Assembly (NCBI GenBank): GCA_907163375.1
Contig: CAJQUW010001406.1
Coordinates: forward strand, 186,001-250,000
Source: Prostheceraeus crozeri
Taxonomy: Eukaryota > Platyhelminthes > Polycladida > Euryleptidae
Direction: 5' to 3'
DNA length: 64,000 nt
The first letter of the stretch is position 1; every line of letters begins with the position of its first letter. The notes beneath the pieces were generated by a model. It was not told the DNA's origin and ran no database searches. It worked only from the letters and a program-made list of their open reading frames with translations. The position numbers were made by a program, and so were the translations under genes. Positions 56,075 through 64,000 of the stretch are shown here, piece by piece.

Positions 56075-57472
56075 TAATTCTACTAAACTGACAAGACTTC
56101 GTCACACAATTCAGGTTAATGTATTCCGCAAGTTTTGGATGACGTTTTCTATTCATGCTGATGGCAAGTTGGTCTATTATTTTGCCTGTAGAAAACCTCA
56201 CGAGGGATTGATATCGACAGCAGGTACTTCTTCAACTTATTCATCTACACATCAGACAATGGCATACTTCAACCCACTTCAATCAATTCAGCAGAATTCT
56301 CGACAGAGAGACGTTTAATCATGAACTGAGACAATGATTAACGAGAGATATCGGTGCAGAAGCTGCAACGGTCTGAACTTGACGGACAAAATCATGTGAA
56401 TCACTGATCGGCCGAATATCAGAGACATTTATTAGCTTAAATATTGAACTTACTTCAAGGAGATGAGGTAATGTTCCAAAATATTTCCTACCGCTACTCC
56501 ATCAAGTAGCGTAACGATATCAGAAGTCTCACCAGCGCACTGACGTAGTGATGGAGTTCGCTCTGCGTCCGTGAGACCTGGGTTCCAGCCTATGACTTAC
56601 AATAGGTACTCTCTGTATTATTGCTTTGTGGAAAATACTGAGCTGTTATCCATTCAGTACGACTGGAGGGATCCGAATTATTCAAAAGTTTTGCGATTTT
56701 GCTCATCTTTATTCACAATATTCACGAATATGCTCGTACATGATGAGAATCGCAAATATCGTGAACTATTTGGACTGCTCTCGTCACATCCTGCACAAAC
56801 AGAATGAAAGTGGGATGAACAAAACTCCAGTACATGGAAGCCTTATGTGCTTCTGAGAATGAACAATGCTTATTCATTTCCTTTTGGACAAACACTAACA
56901 ATCAATAGAACAGAAAGATGTCCTGACTTTCAGGCCAAGGAGACACGTTAAGTACAAAATTCTTTGGCAGCCGCAGACGCTGCGTTTCACCCTATGAGGC
57001 TAAGCCAGGATAAACTGACACAGAGCAGGCGAACTAGCATCTCTTCTAGAAACTAGAAGACTAAGAACTAGCATCATTCTATGTGCAGGCGAACTGGCAA
57101 TCTGCAATTCTTATGGCTAATCATTTAATTCACAACATTTTTATCATATTCAAAATGATCTCACGGATCAGCTGTTATTGAGATGATTGACTTAGAGTTT
57201 TTAGATCATGTTTCATGAAATGGAAACTTGTCTGATGAAAATGCAAACAGGAAATTTCATCGAATAGACAAAGTATTCGATTCATGTGCCCTTGTGGTGG
57301 ATCAAATTCGATTACCGCACGAGAAACCTGAAAAGCAGGAGCTATTCAGAGACAATACGAGCACATCACCACGGAAACTGCTTTGCTACGCAAAAAAGAA
57401 TTATAAGCAGAAAGAAATGCAACACGCGCGTTTTCAGAATTCTACACTCGTCTCTCTCTCTTGAACATTTCT
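56075..57472. other. Nothing recognised
   Basis: Short frames at 56019-56318 and 56571-56856 contain no domain. AT-rich intronic DNA. Confidence 0.35.
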
Positions 57473-57632
57473 CTTTTTGATTATGCACAGAGGAGGATAG
57501 TCTTTTGGTGGTCAGCTGCTTTATTTTGGAAAACTCCAAATTCGAAAAGAGTCTAGAAGAAAATTGGAATTTCCCAAAATAAAGCAGCTGACCACCAAAG
57601 GGCTATCCTCCTCTCCACATAGTCAAAATGAG
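57473..57632. repeat. 160 bp palindromic MITE-like element
   Basis: Arms AGAGGAGGATAG ... GGTGGTCAGCTGCTTTATTT and the reverse complement AAATAAAGCAGCTGACCACC ... CTATCCTCCTCT; matching extends outward to GATTATGCAC / ATAGTC-type flanks. The loop is about 22 bp. No coding capacity. Arms are nearly identical, so it is young. Confidence 0.85.
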
Positions 57633-57944
57633 CAATAACGGAGGATATTTCAATTGTTCAGTTCCTTTGGTTACGGACTTCTTCAGTTGAAGATTGCGGA
57701 TGTGAAACTAAACTGCACGAAGATTGGTAGGCAATGTTGTTCGAGAGCGACTGACATTTTCTTCCTAAATTCGCGCCGAGCTTCTTGTTAATTTTGATAG
57801 GTAGATTGTCACCCAATAACAGTGAAACGACAGTTCCCTAGCCACAACTCCGGTCGTCTTGCAAGTTACAGAACGTCAAACATCCCATTAGTTTAAGTAG
57901 ATCCATATTCGGAACACTCAATAACAATCATTTAAAAACTCAAA

Positions 57945-58414
57945 ATGAGATTTGTCATTATTATGATCGTGATTGCACTTTTCGGTCAGAATTCTTCAAC
58001 AACAGGCAGAAATAATAGGTTCTCATGACTATATTTGAAATCGGGAAATTTTGAACGCATGAATGACGACCACATTCGTGATGCGTGTGTAAGCATTTCA
58101 ATCGATATAAAGTTCCCAGTCCGACGTCCCAAACTGTTTTCTGAGAGAGGGGGCACTTTTAACAATATAATTTGATCTCTCGTCAGATGTTCTCTATTAA
58201 AAGAAAGTTTGCTATGTATTTAGACTGAATTACTCGGAACGTAGATCAGATAACTCTACAACCTGCCAATATTGACATTTAAATAAATCACTTGCCATTG
58301 ATTTCAGATTAAACAAACTTCATTTCGTACAGTCAGTCAGAATGCATCAATTCCAGGAATTGTCGTGCAGAATGCTGGCCCGAAGAGCGAGGGCATAGTT
58401 TTGATCGAGAATAA
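57945..58414 (+). CDS. Candidate small secreted cysteine peptide (two exons)
   Basis: An ATG at 57945 opens a signal-peptide-like stretch, MRFVIIMIVIALFG, then QNSSTTGRNN. A GT at 58019 allows an intron to the acceptor TTTCGTACAG (ending 58332), after which the frame gives SQSECINSRNCRAECWPEE and ends at TAA 58412-58414. Total 51 residues with three cysteines, C-x5-C-x3-C. A CxxxC step is common in CS-alpha-beta defensins and related toxins, but the later GxC and CxC are absent, so the family is not established. The donor (GTTCTC) is weak. The stop abuts the target-site duplication of PLE-3. It lies on the opposite strand inside the LITAF intron. It may be a truncated or chance frame. Confidence 0.25.
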
Positions 58415-58428
58415 TACAAGAAGGACGG
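58414..58428. repeat. Left target-site duplication of PLE-3
   Basis: ATACAAGAAGGACGG, 15 bp, repeated exactly at 59457-59471. Confidence 0.85.
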
Positions 58429-58580
58429 GTTATAATTTTCTTTAAGCAGCATATTTAAATTAAATCAAAAAAGTCATCAGTTAGCCAAGCTGCTGTATTA
58501 TTATCCAATCTTACATATTTTCACCGATATGACGGCCTATTCACGTAAAAAGGATTTTCAAATTACATGTTACATAAAAA

Positions 58581-59018
58581 TCAAAATATCAATGTCTGAT
58601 AAGTTGAACATTCATCTTTGTTATTGAGGCTTGGTTTCATAGATTTTATTAATATGGCCTCTCTGAAACGTAGGTTAATGTTGTTTGTATCAAACGCTAT
58701 GATTTTGACTGTAAACGGGAAAGCTATGTTAGGAGAGCAATTTAGGTGATGTTTGAGTACACTTGAGTCCTTGTTTGTGGCATGTTCTTTAATGCGTGTA
58801 TGGAGTGAACGGACTGTACTCCCGATATAATTACTTTTGCACGTTTTGCATGTTATTTCATACACTACCATAGCTCTCAAACAGATGTTGCTGTCAGCAA
58901 TAACGCACTGATTCAATTTACACTTATGTTTGGAATGTGATTTTCTCAAAGCCATTCGTAGCGTGTGCGACTGATGGGATACGCGCACAGGTAAATCAAG
59001 ATTACGAAATTGAATCAT
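58581..59018 (-). pseudogene. PLE-3 GIY-YIG endonuclease, minus arm
   Basis: 145-codon frame with RKSHSKHKCKLNQCVIADSN, then VVYEITCKTCKSNYIGSTVR, SLHTRIKEHATNKDSSV and RFREAILIKSMKPSLNNKDE. This is a full GIY-YIG endonuclease: VYxxxCxxCxxxYIGST, R, H, and the later E in FREAILI. The RT part is missing. Confidence 0.85.
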
Positions 59019-59270
59019 TGCGTTATTGCTGACACCAACATTTGTTTGAGAGCTATGGTAGTGTATGAAATAACATGCAAAACGTGCAAAAGTAATTATA
59101 TCGGGAGTACAGTCCGTTCACTCCATACACGCATTAAAGAACATGCCACAAACAAGGACTCAAGTGTACTCAAACATCACCTAAGTTGCTCTCCACGTAA
59201 CATAGCTTTCCCGTTTACAGTCAAAATCATAGCGTTTGATACAAACACCTCCGTTTCAGAGAGGCCATAT
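59010..59270 (+). pseudogene. PLE-3 GIY-YIG endonuclease, plus arm
   Basis: Same protein as the minus arm from CVIADTNICLRAMVVYEI to AFDTN, then a frame break before the E-containing helix (SVSERPY and stop). Truncated. Confidence 0.85.
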
Positions 59271-59471
59271 TAATAAAATCAATGAAACCAAGCCTCAATA
59301 ACAAAGATGAATGTTCAACTTATCAGACATTGACATTTTGATTTTTATGTAACATGTAATTTGAAAATTCTTTTTACGTGAACAGGCCGTCATATCGGTG
59401 AAAATTTGTAAGATTGGATAATAATACAGCAGCTTGGCTAACTGATAACTTTTTTGATACAAGAAGGACGG

Positions 59472-59850
59472 ATATCTTTGCACGAGTTACACAAGTAACT
59501 TTATGCTTCACATGATGCCCAACATCCATGACCATCAGAGCTTTGTAGCTGTCAGAAATCTGCCTCTATAAAAGTATAACAGACCGACCGTGTCACAACA
59601 AAATCAACCATGCTCCAGTGCTTGTCGGTGACTCTTGAGATCGGTAGCACGTTTTCTGCTACCTCGTGTTTCTCTATAGTTTTTTGCAGGCTTTTTTTAC
59701 TTGGTGTAGTGCTTTACCTTTAGGACAATTACTCTTTGTTTTTTTCTCTTAGCAAACGTGTAAGTTCAGGAATTCTTTCATATTACGTGTTGTTTCAATT
59801 TAATTCTCAATAAAGTATATTGCCCTGTGAAAAAAAAGTATACCAGATTA
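59472..59850 (+). promoter_or_regulatory. TATA-to-AATAAA stretch, possible short transcription unit
   Basis: CTCTATAAAAG at 59562-59572 resembles a TATA box, and AATAAA followed about 20 bp later by eight A residues lies near 59810-59838. The only ORF between is 38 codons (MLQCLSVTLEIGST...). This could be an LTR-like or retrocopied unit, or chance. No second copy was seen. Confidence 0.3.
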
Positions 59851-59899
59851 TTACATAGTTGCAGAATCGCATTTCAGAATCCCTTCTATATCTGATAAA

Positions 59900-60165
59900 A
59901 TTTGTTCCCAGGGAAAATCTTGGTACATAGGGATTATATCGCGGATATCTATGGTCCTAACAATTTGGCATACTTTATAAGGGATAGAGGATAGCTATGC
60001 GATTCTCTGACATAGCTCGTGAAATTATTTGATATATCCCTCGGGATTCATCAAATAATTTCCCTCTCTATATCCCAGAGAATCGCATAGTCATCCTCTA
60101 TCCATTAAATTATTAGGAATATCAACTGTATTTCCTAAGATTTCCATGTGTATAAAGTCAATGGA
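59900..60165. repeat. Hairpin repeat (GGATAGAGGATAGC tips)
   Basis: GGATAGAGGATAGCTATGCG, ATTCTCTG and AAATTATTTGAT at 59991-60050 are mirrored by ATCAAATAATTT, CAGAGAATCGCATAG and CCTCTATCC at 60055-60110, and flanks match further out. Non-coding foldback. Confidence 0.8.
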
Positions 60166-61002
60166 GGAGTGCAATACGCAACTGCACCTTTTTCATGCCT
60201 ATTTCAGATATTTCCAAATCAATTTCAGATATCTTCAAAGTTGAGATTCTTCTAGATATCTGAAATTCAATTGGAGAAATCTGAAATAGACACGGAAAAT
60301 GTGTAGTTCACAATTGTTTCTTTATAGCACTGCGAATTAGATATTTTAAATGCCCGAACCCGCAGCTGTGTGAGGACCATTTAAATCTAACAAGTTCGAA
60401 TGCTATGATGAAGCAATCTCATGCACGAGTTGCGTAGAGAATTTTATTTGCCTACGTGCAATGATGATCAAAGACTTTTCATCAAATCTTCATTTCACAA
60501 CTTCATTTCATTCGGGATTAATTTGATGGGTTACGTCTGGTATCACTAATGATTTTGACATGTTGATACAGTATGAGTATGAGGGATAGCAGACCTGATC
60601 GCCTTTATCTATTGGTAAGGAGAACCAGGTGCACGAGCGTTAGGATAGTTAATACCGCTAAGTACTAGGATAAATTGAAGTGACAATTCTGACAACCTCA
60701 GCTGGACAGAATTCACTCGCTGAGTAAGCTTGCTAAATTCTCTTTTTGTACTTCTCGATGCATGAATTATTAATTGGTATTTCGTAGCGTATTTTCAGTA
60801 GCAGTAGTTTCTTCCTGTTTAAACAATAATATGAATTGCTTAGAGGGTAGAGTACTTGATAGAGTTTAAACTAATTAACCCTATGTATTTGACCTATTGG
60901 TTAGCGTATAACGTTTTAATAAGATCAACAAGAGTATTTGAATCGAAACTTAGCTTAACCAATAATGTAAAATTCTATTCACAGATCTACTCTATGTAAT
61001 GG
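60166..61002. other. Spacer between related inverted repeats
   Basis: AT-rich. A small cluster of TTTCAGATATTTCC-type units, direct and inverted, lies at 60200-60295. No gene. Confidence 0.4.
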
Positions 61003-61150
61003 ACATGTGATTCTCTGGGATGTCAAATAATTTCACGAGCTATGCCCTAGAGAATCGTATAGCTACCCTCTATCCGTAAGAAAGTACGCCAGATTATTAA
61101 CTTTGAAGTAGAACCATAGATTTCCGCGATAGAATCCCTCCCTACGGAAT
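61003..61150. repeat. Third copy of the hairpin-repeat arm, inverted
   Basis: The reverse complement of 59925-60050: GATTCTCT, AAATAATTTCACGAGCTATG, ATAGCTACCCTCTATCC, CCAGATTATTAA and ATAGATTTCCGCGATA. With 59900-60165 it could bound a ~1.25 kb composite element. Confidence 0.75.
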
Positions 61151-61478
61151 CCTCTCTGTGGAAGTTTCTGACTACATACATAAATAGCAGCTTTTGATTC
61201 AGTAGTCGGCAACAACGACGATTCTTGCCGGCTCTGGGACGGCATGAATGAAATAATAACGCATAGCATTCACTACAATAACTGTTGAAGAGGCCTTGGT
61301 TATTCATATTTATTAAAAGTTTTTATTGGGTACACAAGTACACAAGATGACAATTTTTTTATACTTTATCAAGAGGAGGCCGAATCAATAATGTATGAAA
61401 ATCATTACCATCTCGTGTACTTGGTTTCCCAACAAAAAATTGTAAAAAAATGTTACAAATCCACCTGATAAGTCTTAC

Positions 61479-61746
61479 CCGAATAAACAAAGCAGTCCGG
61501 ACATGATCCATGCGAGGAGGCCGGGTGTGTGTGTAACACTGGATGAAATGTAAGAATGACAAGACGGACAAACCATAGACACAGGACCGCTGCGCATGTG
61601 TGGATCACCTTCGATCATGATCACTGTGTTTCCTGTAGTTGCTGCGCCGTATTGTGGAGGTATAGGAGGAGGCGCTCCGGGGCCCATCGGAGTCTGCATT
61701 GGATACGAAGGAGCCTCATTTGCGGCCTGGTAGCTGGGTGGCGGAC
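61479..61746 (-). CDS. LITAF-like protein, exon 2
   Basis: Minus strand, from acceptor TTTTCAG (ends 61747) to donor GG|GTAAG (61478). It encodes residues 25-113 plus two bases. First a Pro/Tyr-rich cytosolic tail with PPPSY (a PPxY WW-domain ligand, residues 26-30) and PPPIPPQYG; then the start of the LITAF domain, GPVSMVCPSCHSYISSSVTH with the first zinc knuckle CPSC (84-87), then the hydrophobic segment GLLAWIMSGLLCLFG. Without exon 3 the domain would be half. In family members PPxY and PSAP-type motifs recruit Nedd4 ligases and ESCRT. Confidence 0.95.
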
Positions 61747-62747
61747 CTGAAAATGACACCAAATGACTCATGTGTGACTTCTTGGTATGCATGGTTGTGA
61801 AATGATCATACTACTTAAAAAAAGTCGCACGTAGTAATGATAGTAGTGGTATAGTCACGAATCACTCTATAATATGTATTTTGCGCTAAAGTAATGACTG
61901 AGAAAGACATTTCTGATTACTTTTATTCAATTTTGATGCAATCTTGAATGTTAAATAATGCACAGAATGCAAGAAATTAACTACTTTATCAAAAACATCA
62001 TGAAATCGAACAAAATAAAGCATTAAAAATGCTCTCCATGATGATAAGATATGAATGCCCCACGAGAAACAGTCTCGGAAAGCGCACACACACCTATATC
62101 CTGTAGATTTCATAAGATTTTCACCTTTATTTGAACAACGATTGTGAATTCCAAGAAAAGTGATTTTGAAAAGCTTCTCACAGTAACAAGCAGAAGGAAG
62201 AGGTAGCTACCGAATACGGGTTCCCAATCCATTCTAGGGAGAATATTCAAACTATTAAAAGCCATGCACTAACTTTTGATGCTCTATATTCGCGTTAACG
62301 TCTTGCACAAAAAGTTGGCCTTGCTATGGCGGTCTTTTGAGGATTAACGGATATGGGATTGTACGAATGATTCATGTGAATTTTGAAGACTCGACAGGAG
62401 GAATGTGACGAGGGTTCGCTTCGAAATGTCAAAACTTTTAAATTGAAATGCATTCACGGATGCCGTGCATAATAAATCTTTAGTTAGTCGGTGGAATTTA
62501 ATTATTTAGGTTTCATTCATTTATAAATCCAGGGATCAAAAGCGGTAATGGGAGCCATACAAAAATTCAGATATCAAGGGGCCCAAATAGAAGATAATGA
62601 ACTTAGACCGACCTATTGGGCCCCACGGATTTCCGCAGAAAATTCGCATCCCTGAAATCTCCATGAAATCACAATTATAGCCATGAAATCAGTGATGTAT
62701 GATCTTCATGAGCAATGCAAACCAAAACACGACTGAAGCTTGGATAC
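61747..62747 (-). other. Intron 1 of the LITAF-like gene
   Basis: 1,001 bp, GTATCC donor and TTTTCAG acceptor. AT-rich. The minus frame at 61886-62113 has no domain. Confidence 0.75.
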
Positions 62748-62820
62748 CTGCTGGTGGATATGGGGCTTGATAAGCTGGAAGTCCATCATAAGCCGGAGGC
62801 TTCTCGGGAGGTTGGCTCAT
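62748..62820 (-). CDS. LITAF-like protein, exon 1 (start codon)
   Basis: The ATG is at 62820-62818. 24 codons (MSQPPEKPPAYDGLPAYQAP, then YPPA) plus one G precede the donor GTATCC. The leftover G joins GT from exon 2 to give Gly25, so the phase is right. PPAY at residues 8-11 is a second PPxY-like motif. Just upstream TTTACAG|GT suggests an acceptor and hence a 5' UTR exon at higher coordinates. Start choice: first ATG, directly after this acceptor, with a Pro/Tyr-rich tail typical of the family. Confidence 0.9.
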
Positions 62821-62822
62821 AC

Positions 62823-64000
62823 CTGTAAATACACATTTGAGATTCAGTTCTATTGTAGCATTGATATTTCGGCATTACAGATAAATCATTTAAGCAAATA
62901 ATTGAAGTGACGGTTGATCACAATGAATTTCAGGAGGAATTCATAGATTTTTAACGATTCAGTGCAATATCGGTTATCTGAATTCGACACTAAAATAATT
63001 ATAAAAAAACGCCGTCAAAATTCTATAGCAGTATATACCACAGTGTATTCTAGATGTGGCTCCCACCTTAAACTTCGCCACTTATTGATGATAGGTCACA
63101 TGATAACATCAACATAATTTGTAAGAAACGAAAAAAATATGAAATACTCAGCTGAACCACTTTTCATATCACCGGTCCTATCTATAAATTTTTTTTGTGA
63201 TGTACGAACAGTTCAACTGCCTTTCAAAATCACATCCCTTACGTTTTCAATTCACGTTTCCAAGACTATTCAAGCAAAATCGCTGTAAGGACATTTCATG
63301 AGCCGATAATGGATTTAAAGTTCTTCGGTCAATGAAATCAATATATAATATCAACATAAATCAAGAAGTCTTCAATGCCAGCAATAAGTTTGTCGTTCCA
63401 CAAACAGAATGAATTCACTATCACCAGCTTACATATTCTCTCATTTCAGAGTTGATTTCTGAGTTTTGCATACTGCATACTAGGCCTACTTGGCTGTGTG
63501 ACAGGACTGCATTGACCAAATCTTTATCAAAAGTGAGCTGTATGTCATTTATGGATTCTTAGCACTGTTATCGCGTAGCAATCTTACAAAGAAATGAGAT
63601 CCTAGTCGTTTTCTCAATAAAACATGTTTAACTGATTTTAAAAAGCACAGGCATTAATAATATCATTCTCAGAATGGAGATGTAGTCCGTTTGCTGGCGG
63701 TTGTTAACACTGATCAATAACGCTGAAGCAAGAACATGATGCTTAAGGTATTTAACTAATTTCTTTGTAAGTGCTAAATAACTGTAAAGTCACCCATAAT
63801 GGTATTGAATTACGCAATTGTTTAATTAAATCAATCATGTTCTTGCTTCAGCGTTATTGATCAATATCAATCTCATTTTCTTATAAGAGTGACATTCAGA
63901 GATCCCTCTACTGACAAAAATATTTTTCTACATACATGTGTTACTCCAGTACTAGAATCGATGTATAACAAATATAGAAGCTTTCATAAACATAACACTG
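62823..64000. other. Upstream of the LITAF-like start
   Basis: Expected to hold a 5' UTR intron, perhaps an untranslated exon or promoter. No exon could be fixed. AT-rich, with the inverted repeat at 63711-63863. Confidence 0.4.
63711..63863. repeat. 30 bp perfect inverted repeat with 93 bp spacer
   Basis: TGATCAATAACGCTGAAGCA plus AGAACATGAT at 63711-63740 is matched exactly, in reverse complement, at 63834-63863. Spacer is AT-rich. A 153 bp element with perfect 30 bp ends resembles a small MITE; no clear target duplication. Confidence 0.85.

Larger units (their letters stand above)
58429..59456. mobile_element. PLE-3: head-to-head inverted dimer of GIY-YIG ends
   Basis: Two copies of the 3' part of one PLE, joined head to head near 59013: a minus copy (59018 down to about 58440) and a plus copy (59014-59456). 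Each runs from the GIY-YIG domain to a 3' UTR with ATACAGCAGCTTGGCTAACTG. The whole is flanked by one 15 bp target-site duplication, so it went in as a single event. Small differences between arms (CGTAGGTTAATG versus CACCTCCGTTTC) show some divergence. No hammerhead core is visible in its ends. Confidence 0.9.
39992..61478 (-). other. Giant intron 2 of the LITAF-like gene
   Basis: A 21,487 bp intron with GTAAG donor (61478-61474) and TTCTTTCAG acceptor. It contains a SINE, a Tc1-derived MITE, three Penelope-like insertions, a mariner, a complete piggyBac, foldback arrays and several inverted repeats. The first intron of the gene is only 1,001 bp. Parts without a named feature, such as 39992-40417, 40591-41370 and 42086-43335, show nothing recognisable. 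Confidence 0.85.

Noticed and set aside
1-64000. Bacterial-style operons or defence systems
   Set aside because: Introns, animal transposons and short scattered frames rule out a prokaryotic replicon.

Overview
The window is invertebrate animal nuclear DNA: AT-rich, intron-containing, with GT/AG-bounded exons and a dense load of animal transposable elements. Phylum is not decidable by eye. I see no rRNA, tRNA, CRISPR or prokaryotic-type gene.

Host genes. The best supported is a LITAF-domain gene on the minus strand, with three coding exons (62820-62748, 61746-61479, 39991-39886) that join in phase to a 148-residue protein with both CxxC knuckles. Its second intron is about 21.5 kb and holds most of the transposons in the right half. 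A convergent plus-strand gene (38110-39487) codes for a 22-residue tandem repeat and ends about 400 bp from the LITAF stop; its 5' part is broken. Two orphan terminal exon sets remain: a DUF4806-like pair (10197-10365 and 10869-11059, plus) and an unrecognised membrane-protein exon (16781-16452, minus). An acidic exon (317-541) and a small secreted cysteine peptide (57945-58414) are weaker candidates.

Layout. 1-17 kb: sparse DNA with an ~870 bp repeat present twice (1132-2003, 15293-16150), a Penelope-like element (PLE) remnant (11.6-12.25 kb), and large inverted repeats (12.85-13.36 and 14.70-15.02 kb). 17.2-19.0 kb: a Tc1 element with both ends. 20-22.3 kb: LINE remnants. 22.5-23.4 kb: six 137-bp tandem copies. 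23.6-24.7 kb: a decayed hAT-like transposase. 26.5-27.2 kb: a foldback element. 29.5-33.1 kb and 34.0-37.3 kb: two long LINEs with endonuclease and reverse transcriptase. 40-61 kb, inside the LITAF intron: a SINE, a Tc1-derived MITE, a PLE (43346-52621) carrying a mariner, a second PLE and a complete piggyBac, then foldback arrays and a third PLE arranged as an inverted dimer.

The most informative structure is the nested PLE locus. Target-site duplications (10, 12 and 15 bp for the three PLEs; TTAA for piggyBac; TA for Tc1) can be read directly, the intact left inverted terminal copy supplies the empty site of the piggyBac insertion, and the PLE termini carry hammerhead-ribozyme-like cores. 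A caution: the larger TE reading frames are broken almost only by frameshifts, and the piggyBac 5' region holds three adjacent pairs of near-identical segments differing mostly by single-base indels. Both suggest residual long-read or assembly error. I found no clearly new multi-gene system; the best leads are the PLE terminal ribozymes and inverted dimers, the foldback family with an amplified tip, and the cysteine peptide.
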